From Lichenicoccus roseus (GTDB lineage: Bacteria > Pseudomonadota > Alphaproteobacteria > Acetobacterales > Acetobacteraceae), in the NCBI RefSeq assembly GCF_005844085.1, contig NZ_VCDI01000001.1, positions 930,001-994,000 of the forward strand: 64,000 bases of DNA. Reading direction: 5' to 3'. Positions 53,168 to 61,341 of the stretch are shown here, one piece after another. A program made the position numbers and the translations under genes. The stretch's first letter is position 1, and each line of letters begins with the position of its first letter. The notes under the pieces were generated by a model, which was not told the origin of the DNA, ran no database searches, and saw only the letters and a list, made by a program, of their open reading frames with translations.

Positions 53168-54232
53168 ATGACTAGCGTGCTGATAGCCGGCGCCTTGCCG
53201 ACCGCTTCGAAACCATCCGTTTCATCCGCCAGCTCTTCGCCCCCAACTGACGCGCCGTCGTACGACGCCGACATCATCATTCTCGCCATGGACCGCGTCG
53301 AGGAGACGCTGGAGGCGATCGCCTCCGCCCTGGCACAGGACAGCGTGCGTCGGCACGTCTTCGTGTTCGATCAGGGTTCGATGCCGGAAAACCTCGAGCG
53401 GCTGTGCGAGGCGGCTCGCGGCCGGACCGATATCGCGGTGCTGCGGGCCGAGCGCAATTTCGGCGTGGCCGGCGGCCGCAACCGCGCGACCGCGCTCGGG
53501 CACGGCAGGGTGATCATCGCGCTCGACAACGATGCGGAGTTCGCCGACAGCCATACCGTGGCCGACGCGGTGGCGCATCTGGATCAGCATCAGGACCTCG
53601 CCGCCGTTGGCTTCCGAATCGTCGTGCACTCCACCGGCCAGGAAGACCTGTCCTCGTGGGGCTATCCGAACGCCCTGCTGCCGCGAGCCGGTGCCAGCTT
53701 CGAGACCATCACCTTCGTGGGCGCCGGCCACGCTATCAGCCGGCGGGCCTGGAACGAGACCGGTGGCTACGATGACGGGCTGTTCTTCTGCTGGGAGGAA
53801 TTCGATTTCTGCCTTTCCGCGATCGCGCGCGGCTGGCGGATCGAATATGCCGGCGACCTGGTGGTGCGGCACAAGGTGAGCCCGGACCGTCGCTTCAACT
53901 GGACCGGAACGCGCTGGTTCTACTACATGCGCAACCGGCTCTATATCGAGCGCAAATGGCGCAGCAGCTGGCTTCCGGTGGCGCCGCGCGCGGCAGGCTA
54001 CGTCGTGAAGGGTCTTCGCAACGGCCTGTGGCTGCAGACCGCGCGAGCGCTACCGGCAGCGTGGCGACTGGCGCAAGGCGTCACGCCGACTCCGATGCCG
54101 GAGGCTGGACGCCAATACATCGCCCGGAACGATGCCGCCCATCGCGGCTCGCTTCGGCAGCGCATCAGGAAGGAGCTCCTGTCCGCCCTGCCCGGCCATG
54201 GCATGAAGAATGCCGGCTCCTCGGTATCCTGA
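53168..54232 (+). CDS. Family 2 glycosyltransferase
   Basis: A 354-residue GT2 enzyme preceded by a 30-residue Ser/Pro-rich leader. Seen: DADIIILAMDRVEETLEAIAS near residue 33, VFDQGSMPENLERL, ERNFGVAGGRNRATALGHG near 97 and IIALDNDAEFAD near 117-128 with the DND metal motif. GAGHAISRRAWNETGGYDD near 182 and WEEFDFCLSAIARGW follow. This resembles rhamnosyl- and mannosyl-transferases of polymer synthesis. It is separated from the divergent GT2 gene by 109 bp. The Wza-like gene follows 101 bp downstream. Confidence 0.83.
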   Translation: MTSVLIAGALPTASKPSVSSASSSPPTDAPSYDADIIILAMDRVEETLEAIASALAQDSVRRHVFVFDQGSMPENLERLCEAARGRTDIAVLRAERNFGVAGGRNRATALGHGRVIIALDNDAEFADSHTVADAVAHLDQHQDLAAVGFRIVVHSTGQEDLSSWGYPNALLPRAGASFETITFVGAGHAISRRAWNETGGYDDGLFFCWEEFDFCLSAIARGWRIEYAGDLVVRHKVSPDRRFNWTGTRWFYYMRNRLYIERKWRSSWLPVAPRAAGYVVKGLRNGLWLQTARALPAAWRLAQGVTPTPMPEAGRQYIARNDAAHRGSLRQRIRKELLSALPGHGMKNAGSSVS

Positions 54233-54333
54233 CGGCGCCGGGCAGTCACCCGGGGTGGCGACTTGTTGACGGGTCCAACCGCAACCGCCACCCTTCCCAC
54301 GGTCCATAATCGCTATAATCAAGAGGACATTCC

Positions 54334-54909
54334 GTGCGCCGCAACATCTTCTTCGCTGGACCCGCGACCATTGCGCTGGCTGGCACGCTTGCACTTTCCG
54401 GCTGCTCCGGTGGCGCCGACCTTCCGCCGCTGCCCGACCAGGCATCCTCGGCCTACAGCCTGGGACCGGGCGACGAGGTGCGCGTGATCACCGTGGGCGA
54501 AGACTCGCTCAGCGGCGACTTCCACGTGAGCGACGCCGGCAACGTGGCGATGCCGATGCTCGGCGCGATCAAGGCCGCCGGCATGACCACGACGCAGCTT
54601 GGCGACGAGATCGAGGCGGAGGCGAAAAACCGCAGCATCCTGCGCGACCCGCAGGTGTCGGTCGAGGTCACCAACTACCGGCCGATCTTCGTGCTCGGCG
54701 AGGTCGCCAAGCCCGGCCAGTATCCGTACCAGCCCGGCATGACCGTACTGACCGCGGTGACCGTCGCCGGCGGCTTCACCTACCGCGCCGTCGAGGACTA
54801 CGCCTCGATCGTGCGCAGCAACGGCAAGACGTCGGTCGAAGGCAAGGTGCAGCGCCAGAGCTTCGTCAAGCCGGGCGACGTCGTCACCATCTACGAGCGC
54901 CATTTCTGA
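54334..54909 (+). CDS. Wza/GumB-like polysaccharide export lipoprotein
   Basis: A 191-residue outer-membrane lipoprotein. The lipobox LSGC ends a signal peptide at Cys24. The Poly_export domain follows (YSLGPGDEVRVITVGEDSLSG near residue 41, VSDAGNVAMPMLGAIKAAGMTT near 65). One SLBB-like beta-grasp segment follows (RPIFVLGEVAKPGQYPYQPGMTVLTAVTVAGG near 116). It is shorter than Wza and like GumB or short export proteins that lack the C-terminal helix. It exports polymer with the tyrosine kinase/co-polymerase at the right edge. GTG start with AAGAGGA upstream. A strong terminator ends the transcript. Confidence 0.92.
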   Translation: MRRNIFFAGPATIALAGTLALSGCSGGADLPPLPDQASSAYSLGPGDEVRVITVGEDSLSGDFHVSDAGNVAMPMLGAIKAAGMTTTQLGDEIEAEAKNRSILRDPQVSVEVTNYRPIFVLGEVAKPGQYPYQPGMTVLTAVTVAGGFTYRAVEDYASIVRSNGKTSVEGKVQRQSFVKPGDVVTIYERHF

Positions 54910-54945
54910 CGGTCCCCGCTTCACGGACTGGTTGAGCCTGCAACG

Positions 54946-54974
54946 AACACCCCGGTTCCGCCGGGGTGTTTTTT
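54946..54974 (+). terminator. Rho-independent terminator after the Wza-like gene
   Basis: AACACCCCGG pairs perfectly with CCGGGGTGTT around the loop TTCCG, followed by TTTT. It begins 37 bp after the stop codon. This is the clearest intrinsic terminator on the plus strand. Confidence 0.92.
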
Positions 54975-55259
54975 GTTGTGGCGGGAGTAGAGCGTAGTTG
55001 TAACGATATGACCGGCTTGGCGGATAATTCTTTGCTGGCATCATAAACAATGCCCCGTGACGCCATGCGGGACGCCATGCCGTTCCCGGGCGCCGGTTGC
55101 GGGCCGCATCGCATCGATGCGTTTTTCCGCCCGGGTCGGCAGACCATTGCCACCGCCCGGTGAGTGCTGCGCCGGCACCGACGATGTAGCCCGATCGCTG
55201 AGACGATATCGAAGTTATCGATCAGCAACTGCCTGTCCGAACACCAAAAGAAAATGGTT

Positions 55260-55277
55260 GATCACGATTACGTGATC
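55260..55277. repeat. Inverted repeat GATCACG-ATTA-CGTGATC
   Basis: Perfect 7-bp arms with a 4-bp loop. It lies about 285 bp upstream of the GH16-like start, in the noncoding leader. It can act as an operator (it contains CACG and CGTG half sites) or as an RNA hairpin. Confidence 0.5.
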
Positions 55278-55343
55278 GGAATAAACCTGCGGTCAGACGG
55301 AGCAGCAATGGCTGCGACCCGGATCGGAACGATCCCGCTCAAT

Positions 55344-55368
55344 ACAGTTCCCGAGATTGCGGAACTGT
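55344..55368. repeat. Inverted repeat ACAGTTCC-N9-GGAACTGT
   Basis: Perfect 8-bp arms separated by 9 bp, a spacing usual for operators bound by dimeric regulators. It could also form a 9-nt-loop RNA hairpin. It lies 193 bp before the GH16-like start. Confidence 0.5.
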
Positions 55369-55387
55369 CTAAATAGCCTTCGATAGA

Positions 55388-55425
55388 CTTCGACGATCGC
55401 TGTCTCCTGACAGGTAGCGTCGAAG
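55388..55425. repeat. Long imperfect hairpin in the GH16 leader
   Basis: CTTCGACG at 55388 pairs with CGTCGAAG at 55418. Further in, CTGTC pairs with GACAG around the loop TCCT. In all 14 of 17 positions of the two arms pair. This is the largest stem in the leader, 136 bp before the start codon. Confidence 0.5.
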
Positions 55426-55560
55426 CATAGATCGAATTCTGGCAGCCGACATCTCTACTTCGGTCAGGCCGGCCTTCTCCAGACAGCAGAATTTTTCTTC
55501 GGGACATCCCCGAAGACACCCGAACTGCGCGCGGCGCGCGCCCACTCAAGGATCATGATC

Positions 55561-57894
55561 ATGTCGAACGGTTCCTTTGACGTCGACTTCCAGACGACCT
55601 CGAACATCTACAGCACGCCCTTCACCAATATCTGGGGTGACAGCAAGCAGTGGTCGCTGTCGGCCGCCAACGGCCTCTGGCTCGGCTCGTCCGGCACCGA
55701 TTACACCCCGATGGGCATCATGCAGACGCCGTCGGGCAACAGCGCCGGCGAGGGCTACGGCGCCTACAGCTATACGGCCCGCTACGAATACGCCAACCAG
55801 CCGGGCGGCGACTACCTGCTGCTTTGGCGCGCCGACGATACCTGGCTCGACAGCGCCAAGCCCGGTGTCCTCACCGAAATGGACATGCTGGAGACCTGGG
55901 ACAACAGCGCCACCGAGCAGAGCACCCTGCACTACTACAACACCGCCAACGACGTGAACGGCCAGATCTTCCACAGCACCAGCGGCCTCGACCTGACCAA
56001 GCTGCACGTCTACTCGATGGACTGGGAGAGCGGCTCGCTCACCTTCTACATCGATGGCGTCAAGATCTACCAGGTCACCGGCTCCTCGGTCCCGGCGGAC
56101 ACCGCGCACGGCGGCAACAACCAGGTGATGGGCATGGGCGCCGAGACGGAGACCAGTCCGGTCGGTATGTACGTCACCGAGGCGCAGTACACCTCCACCC
56201 CGGACATCGCAGCCCAGGGCGGCGTCACCTCGGTAATGGCGGCGCAGATGGCGCGCGAAAGCGGTTCGGGCACCGGCGCCGCACCACCGGTCGTGGTTCC
56301 GCCAGTGATCGGCCCGCTGACCTCGATCGCCGTTTCCGCACCGGGCACGGTCGTGGAGACCTCCCCGGGAGCCGGCGTGTCGGTCGCCGAGACCATCACC
56401 GCCCCGGGCGCCACCACGCTCTACGAAGCGACCTTCACCTCGTCGAACGTCGCCGAAGGCAACTGGCAGGCCGTCGCCGTCAACGCCGCCGGCACCGGCA
56501 GCTTCGAGGCCGCCTTTGCCCACACCGGCGACTATCTGGTCGTCGTCAACAGCACCTCGAATGCCACCGTGCAGGGCTACTCCTCCGCCATCACCATCAC
56601 CGACACGGCGGCCGCACCGGTCCTGACCTCGATCGCCGTCTCCGCTCCGGGCACCGTGATGGAAGCCTCCCCGGGTGCCGGCGTATCGGTCGCCGAGACC
56701 ATCACCGCCCCGGGCGCCACCACGCTCTACGAAGCGACCTTCACCTCGTCCAATGCCGCCGAGGGCAACTGGCAGGCCGTCGCCATCAATGCAGCCGGCA
56801 CCGGCAGCTTCAAGGCCGGCTTCGAGCACAGCGGCGACTATCTGGTCGTCGTCAACAGCACCTCGAACGCCACCGTGCAGGGCTACTCCTCCGCCGTCAC
56901 CATCACCGACGCACCGGTCGCGCCGCCCGCGCCCGTGCTGACCTCGATCGCGGTGTCCGCGCCAGGCACCGTCAAGGAGACCGCGGCCGGCGCTGGCGTC
57001 ACGGTCACCGAGACCGTCACCGCCCCGAACGCCACCACGCTCTACGAGGCCACCTTCACCGCAGCCAATGTCGCTGAAGGGAACTGGCAGGCCGTCGCCG
57101 TCAACGCCGCCGGCACCGGCAGCTTCCAGGCCGCCTTCGCCCATACCGGCGACTATGTGGTCGTCGTCAACAGCACGACGAACGCCACCGTGAAGGGCAG
57201 CTCCTCGGCCATCACCATCACCGATCCGGTGGTGACGCCGCCGCCCGTCACCCCGCCCGTGACACCACCGGCCGCTACGCCTAGTTTCACCATCGCTTCG
57301 ATCACCGAAGTCGCCGGCCATCTGGTCGTCATCGGCGACAAGGAGAGCGGCTCTGCGGCCACCATCCGCGAGACCATCGACGGCAACTATCTCGGCGTCA
57401 TCGAGGATCATGCCCCGGATGGGAAGTTCAACTTCACCCTGGCAGACACGACCAAGGGCAGCCACACCATGCTGCTCAGCCTGGACGGCTCCGCCCTGAG
57501 TGCCAAGATGAGCTTCGTCATCGCCCCGGCGGTCGTGACCCCGCCGCCCGTGGTGCCGCCGGCACCGGTGAAAGGTCTCGTGATCAGCGCCCTGACCGAG
57601 GATGCCGGACGCCTCGAGATGACCGGCGACAAGGAGATCGGCAAGGCGGCGACGCTGCGTGAGACAATGGACGGCCACTACCTCGGCACCCTGCGGGACG
57701 GCATGGCGGATGGCGCCTTCAACATGCACATCGCCGACGTCGCGGTCGGAGCGCACGTGCTCTACCTGACCCTGGATGGCTCCTCGACGACGGCGACCTA
57801 CGACTTCACCAAGCTCGCCAGCGGCACCATCCAGCATATCGTGCCGGCCAGCACGAGCGCCTCGAGCCTGATCGCGGTGGCGTCGCACTCCTGA
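55561..57894 (+). CDS. GH16-like protein with tandem Ig-like repeats
   Basis: A 777-residue protein. Residues about 1-225 resemble a family 16 beta-glucanase. EMDMLE at residues 106-111 matches the E-x-D-x-x-E active-site pattern, with WRADDTWLD before it and a Trp after it. Next come three 96-residue repeats (residues 253-348, 355-450, 460-555) joined by Pro/Ala linkers. Then there are two shorter repeats of another type (about 575-660 and 672-755). No N-terminal signal peptide is visible, so export may use a non-classical or type I route. It could trim the exopolysaccharide made by neighbouring genes. ATG 55561 has the better ribosome spacing; ATG 55555 is also possible. Confidence 0.7.
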   Translation: MSNGSFDVDFQTTSNIYSTPFTNIWGDSKQWSLSAANGLWLGSSGTDYTPMGIMQTPSGNSAGEGYGAYSYTARYEYANQPGGDYLLLWRADDTWLDSAKPGVLTEMDMLETWDNSATEQSTLHYYNTANDVNGQIFHSTSGLDLTKLHVYSMDWESGSLTFYIDGVKIYQVTGSSVPADTAHGGNNQVMGMGAETETSPVGMYVTEAQYTSTPDIAAQGGVTSVMAAQMARESGSGTGAAPPVVVPPVIGPLTSIAVSAPGTVVETSPGAGVSVAETITAPGATTLYEATFTSSNVAEGNWQAVAVNAAGTGSFEAAFAHTGDYLVVVNSTSNATVQGYSSAITITDTAAAPVLTSIAVSAPGTVMEASPGAGVSVAETITAPGATTLYEATFTSSNAAEGNWQAVAINAAGTGSFKAGFEHSGDYLVVVNSTSNATVQGYSSAVTITDAPVAPPAPVLTSIAVSAPGTVKETAAGAGVTVTETVTAPNATTLYEATFTAANVAEGNWQAVAVNAAGTGSFQAAFAHTGDYVVVVNSTTNATVKGSSSAITITDPVVTPPPVTPPVTPPAATPSFTIASITEVAGHLVVIGDKESGSAATIRETIDGNYLGVIEDHAPDGKFNFTLADTTKGSHTMLLSLDGSALSAKMSFVIAPAVVTPPPVVPPAPVKGLVISALTEDAGRLEMTGDKEIGKAATLRETMDGHYLGTLRDGMADGAFNMHIADVAVGAHVLYLTLDGSSTTATYDFTKLASGTIQHIVPASTSASSLIAVASHS
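56317..57225 (+). repeat. Three 288-bp coding repeats in the GH16-like gene
   Basis: Units begin at 56317, 56623 and 56938, each opening with codons for LTSIAVSAPGTV and closing with TITD. They are 96 codons long, separated by 6- and 9-codon linkers. DNA identity between units 1 and 2 is very high by eye. They probably form Ig-like beta domains. The copies may recombine, so number may vary among strains. Confidence 0.85.
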
Positions 57895-57908
57895 ACCTGC
57901 CCGGACAA

Positions 57909-57932
57909 GGCAAGGGGTCCTGCCCCCTTGCC
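57909..57932 (+). terminator. Hairpin after the GH16-like gene
   Basis: GGCAAGGGG pairs with CCCCTTGCC around a 6-nt loop, 14 bp after the stop codon. The stem is strong, but no T-run follows. It may terminate with Rho or stabilise the 3' end. Confidence 0.45.
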
Positions 57933-58183
57933 CCGGGTTGCGGTCTTCCCGGCTCCGCTCAGCCCCGGGCCACGCTTAGCAATGCCAAATCGATCGCAAA
58001 CCTGCTCTATTCCAGGTCGAAGCCGGCAGCACCCTTCATGCTCCGGCGCAACCTGGGGGCTGGACTTATACTGTGCGAGGTCGCGAGCAGGGGACCAGGT
58101 CAAACGCCACGACGCGGCGTGTCAGCCTGGAGACCCGACCCTCTGAGCGCAGCGTATCTTCCGGGATTGGCAGGTCACGCGTC

Positions 58184-58909
58184 ATGTCCTGGCCGCTGAC
58201 CTTCCTGCCTGCCCCAGGCATGCTCTCGCCGGGACGACGCGCCTACGTGATCGGCGATATCCATGGCTGCTCCGAGCGCCTCGGCCTGCTGTATCGCCAG
58301 ATCAAGCTCGACCTTCGCGACCGCCCCGCCGAGGACGTGACCCTCATCCATCTCGGCGACTATATCGATCGCGGACCGGACAGTGCCGGCGTGCTCACCA
58401 TGCTGGCGGCGGAACCCGATTTCCCTGTCACCCGCGTGGTCAACCTCATGGGCAACCATGAGGAAATGGCGCTGCAGGCCCTGGCCTTCGGCAATCCGCG
58501 CCAGGCTGAGGACTGGATTGCCAGTGGCGGTGCGGCGGCGTTGGCAAGCTGGGGCATCCCGCGCGAGGCGCCGCTGGCCGAGTGGCCCGCGATGCTGCCG
58601 CGCTCGCATCTGCGCTTCATGAGCCGCCTGTCCCTGCAGTACCGGATCGACGGCTACCTGTTCGCCCATGCCGGAGTACGTCCCGGCGTCGCGCTCGATC
58701 AGCTCAGCCGCCGCGACCTGCTCTGGATCCGCGAGCCCTTCCTGTCGTCGAGGATGGAGTTCGGCGCCGTGATCGTCCATGGCCACACCCCCACCTCCGA
58801 CCCGGTCCTGAGATCAAACCGGATCGGCCTGGACACCGGCGCGGGCCGGGGCGGCCGCCTCACCTGCGCCGTCCTCGAGGCAGGAAAAATAGCCTTCTTC
58901 GCCGCCTGA
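58184..58909 (+). CDS. Metallophosphoesterase, serine/threonine phosphatase-like
   Basis: A 241-residue cytoplasmic phosphoesterase. The three PPP motifs are present: GDIHG near residues 23-27, GDYIDRG near 58-64 and GNHEE near 91-95. Later histidines are in FAHAGVRP near 161 and IVHGHTPT near 196. Length and the IREPFLSS segment fit bacterial PrpA/ApaH-like protein or diadenosine phosphatases. Substrate is unknown. ATG 58184 (MSWPLTF) is preferred; the in-frame region upstream is not family-like. It could counter the tyrosine kinase, but this family acts mainly on Ser/Thr or nucleotides. Confidence 0.85.
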   Translation: MSWPLTFLPAPGMLSPGRRAYVIGDIHGCSERLGLLYRQIKLDLRDRPAEDVTLIHLGDYIDRGPDSAGVLTMLAAEPDFPVTRVVNLMGNHEEMALQALAFGNPRQAEDWIASGGAAALASWGIPREAPLAEWPAMLPRSHLRFMSRLSLQYRIDGYLFAHAGVRPGVALDQLSRRDLLWIREPFLSSRMEFGAVIVHGHTPTSDPVLRSNRIGLDTGAGRGGRLTCAVLEAGKIAFFAA

Positions 58910-58923
58910 GTGCCGGAGCACCT

Positions 58924-59529
58924 TCAAGGGTGGTGGCAGGAGGAGATGAATGGCCACCAATAGACGATCGCCATGTGCTGGATGGCTTCCTCGGCATTCA
59001 GCTCGCGACCGTGGAACAGCAGTGCCACCACCACCACGACGAGGGCGAGCACCCCGCGGCGGAAACCGTCCGGACGCCGCCCGGCCAGCAGGGTGAACAC
59101 CAGCGCGCCAAGGATACCGACCGCCCCGCCCATCAGCACGTCGGGGATCGTGTGAACGCCAAGATCGACGCGCGAGAAGCCGAACACCAGCGCCAGCAGG
59201 ATGGCGGCTCCAGCGATAACCAGCAGGTGCCTGGTGGCGCCCGGTATCCCGTTCTGGCCGAGCAGGGCGAGCAGGGCAGCGTAGACGACGGTGGCGCTCG
59301 CGGTATGGCCACTCGGGCTGCGTATCCCGAAATCCGGCATGTCGGAGCCGCAGGCATAGAAGATGATCTTGAGCGACAGCACGACCGCCAGGGTTCCGGT
59401 CACCGCCACCGTCCAGCCGATCGCGCCCCGCCACCAGCCCAGCAGCAGCAGTGCCACGGCGATCGCGGCGGCCATCGGCAGCACGACGGCCTGGTCGCCG
59501 AAATCGGTGATGAACTTCACGACGGCCAC
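58924..59529 (-). CDS. PAP2 family membrane phosphatase
   Basis: A 201-residue protein with five or six helices. PAP2 motifs: KIIFYACGSDMPDF near residue 54 (first motif, partly changed), SPSGHTASAT near 71-80 and SRVDLGVHTIPDVLMGG near 119-135. The first motif lacks the usual Lys-x6-Arg-Pro and may have reduced activity. The likely role is recycling of undecaprenyl pyrophosphate or lipid dephosphorylation. The start is GTG 59529, 20 bp after the stop of the flippase gene on the same strand, so they are likely co-transcribed. Confidence 0.78.
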   Translation of the reverse strand: MAVVKFITDFGDQAVVLPMAAAIAVALLLLGWWRGAIGWTVAVTGTLAVVLSLKIIFYACGSDMPDFGIRSPSGHTASATVVYAALLALLGQNGIPGATRHLLVIAGAAILLALVFGFSRVDLGVHTIPDVLMGGAVGILGALVFTLLAGRRPDGFRRGVLALVVVVVALLFHGRELNAEEAIQHMAIVYWWPFISSCHHP

Positions 59530-59549
59530 GGATTACGCCGCGTCTTGCT

Positions 59550-61025
59550 TCATGCGGCTTTCGGTCTGCCGGCCGGGGTGGCCTGGTGTGCGACCGCGTC
59601 GTTGCCATGGATCCGCAAGGCTCGCGGCAGGGTGCGGCCCAGCGCAAGCCAGGCCGTCATGACGAAAACCGTGGCGCCGAGCGCCGCCTGGCAGAGCAGC
59701 GCCAGCAGAGGCGACGCCGGCAGCAGCGGCTCTTCCGCGACCACCGCCAGCGCCATCGCCGCGGTGGCGATGGCGGCTGGCCAGAGCCGCGACAGCAACC
59801 AGAACGGCGAACGGTGCAGGCGGCGGGTGACCAGCGCCATGTTGATCGGCGCCAGCACCAGGGCGGTGGCGCCCCAGCACAGGGCGGCGCTTGAGGGGCT
59901 CTGCGGATGCAGGATCAGCAGACCGATGATCGGTGTCACGAAGGCCAGGATCGACGTGATCAGGTTGATACGGGTCTTGTTGATGGCGACCCACATGCTG
60001 CCGGCGTCACCATAGGTGTAGCCGATCATCGACGCACAGGCGGTGATCTCCGTGCCGGACGCGGCGCCGGCCCATTGCGGACCCATCAGGCCGGCGATCA
60101 GGTGGCCGGCGGTCAACGCCACGCCGGCGGCGATCGGCCAGCCGAGCAGCGCCTGCAACTGCGCGGTCTCGCCATAGGCCGTGGCGAAGGCGGCGGGTTC
60201 GTCCTGCAGCGCCGACAGCCGTGGCAAGGTGATGCGCATCGTTGAGCCGGTTACCACGCTCAGCACGGCGTCGAGCAGCCGGAACCCGACATTGCAGATC
60301 GCCACCACGCTGCCGCTGGCGATCATGCCGAGTGCTATGATGAAGACCCGGTAGCGGCCGGCCAGCATGACCACCGCGACAAGCTGCGGTCCCGCCACCG
60401 ACCACAGGTCGCGCAGCGCCTCGCGGTCCAGGCTGACCCGGGTAGGAGTCGAGCGGGACAGCAGCAGCAGCAGGCAGACCGACACGGTGTTGCCGACCTG
60501 CAGCGCGATCATCGCCCAGGCGCCGCCGCCGCTCCAGGCAACCAGCAAACCGAAGGCCAGCCCGACCGGTTGGCCAATGAACACGCGCAGCGCCAGCAGG
60601 CGGTAGCGCTGGTCGCGCAGCACAAGGCCGGAGCCGACGCCGGAGAAGGCGGACAGCGGCAGCAGCGGCGCCAGGGCCAGCGTAAGGATCGGGATCTGTG
60701 GATGGCCGGTGGTCGATGCGATGACGAAGCCCGACGCGACCAGCACGACCGCCGCGACCATGCCGACCAGGACCGTGAGCGTGGTGGCACTGTGAGCATG
60801 GCGCGGCTCGAGATCGGGCCGCTGGATTACCGCATCGGTCATCATGGAGCTGCCGAACAGGTCGAGCAGCAGGAAGGTGGCGATCGCGACGGCGCCGACG
60901 CCGGCCGCCGCCGGCCCGATGGTGCGGCTGACCACAAGCATCGACAGCAACGAGAAGACCGACGCGACGCCGGTCTCCGCCAGCACCCAGGACGGGGAAC
61001 GCGCGGACGGGATGGGCCACTTCAC
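59550..61025 (-). CDS. Oligosaccharide flippase, Wzx-like
   Basis: A 491-residue membrane protein with about 12-14 helices. VLAETGVASVFSLLSMLVVSRTIGPAAAGV and MMTDAVIQRPDLEPRH near the N-terminus are typical of the PST/MOP group (WzxC, GumJ-like). It is the second such gene in the window and is only distantly similar to the first, at 22621. The start is GTG 61025. It runs with the PAP2 gene downstream. It likely exports the repeat unit started by the phosphotransferase at 50593. Confidence 0.85.
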   Translation of the reverse strand: MKWPIPSARSPSWVLAETGVASVFSLLSMLVVSRTIGPAAAGVGAVAIATFLLLDLFGSSMMTDAVIQRPDLEPRHAHSATTLTVLVGMVAAVVLVASGFVIASTTGHPQIPILTLALAPLLPLSAFSGVGSGLVLRDQRYRLLALRVFIGQPVGLAFGLLVAWSGGGAWAMIALQVGNTVSVCLLLLLSRSTPTRVSLDREALRDLWSVAGPQLVAVVMLAGRYRVFIIALGMIASGSVVAICNVGFRLLDAVLSVVTGSTMRITLPRLSALQDEPAAFATAYGETAQLQALLGWPIAAGVALTAGHLIAGLMGPQWAGAASGTEITACASMIGYTYGDAGSMWVAINKTRINLITSILAFVTPIIGLLILHPQSPSSAALCWGATALVLAPINMALVTRRLHRSPFWLLSRLWPAAIATAAMALAVVAEEPLLPASPLLALLCQAALGATVFVMTAWLALGRTLPRALRIHGNDAVAHQATPAGRPKAA

Positions 61026-61341
61026 GTCGGCAGAACCACCGTCCGGAGGTTGTGCGCCAGGAGGCCGGGATCATGCATCGGGATCAAGCAGGCACTCCGT
61101 ATTGTCGAACCGCAAGGTTTACCGAGCTATACGATGATCCCCGTGCTTTTGCATCCTTGACGACGAGCCGGTGATGTTTGCAGCTCTCCCCCCCGCCGGC
61201 GTTGCGGTGCTGCATCAGCCGTGACGCGAAGTGACGCCGCAGCGTCTCGCAAATCGAGACGCGCCCAGCTTCCTGATCCCGAGCGTTGCGTTGCGCTTCA
61301 TACCAGGGTGCTCACACACCGCTGAACGGAGGCTGATCGAC
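61026..61341. other. Intergenic region, no gene seen
   Basis: This is 316 bp between the flippase start and the decayed glycosyltransferase. The frame reading into the pseudogene is open from 61231, but its first 37 codons are not like the family. There is no clear promoter or terminator. Confidence 0.4.

Larger units (their letters stand above)
54975..55560. other. Structured 586-bp region before the GH16-like gene
   Basis: No convincing gene is seen between the terminator and the GH16-like start. A short frame from ATG 55254 to 55376 (40 codons) has unusual codon choice and no ribosome site, so it is doubtful. The region holds three inverted repeats listed separately and a GATCATGATC palindrome at the start site. 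AAGGA at 55548-55552 sits 8 nt before ATG 55561. A long leader or a small RNA is possible. Confidence 0.45.

Noticed and set aside
54244-54263. Hairpin after the GT2 gene ending at 54232
   Set aside because: The stem needs a bulge and lacks a T-run, so a terminator call is not supported.
54314-54319. TATAAT just before the Wza-like gene
   Set aside because: It lies only 15 bp from the GTG start and overlaps the place of the ribosome site if used as a -10 box. There is no -35 box at the right spacing.
55254-55376. 40-codon open frame in the GH16 leader
   Set aside because: It has no ribosome site, its codon use is unlike neighbouring genes, and it overlaps two inverted repeats that explain the sequence better.
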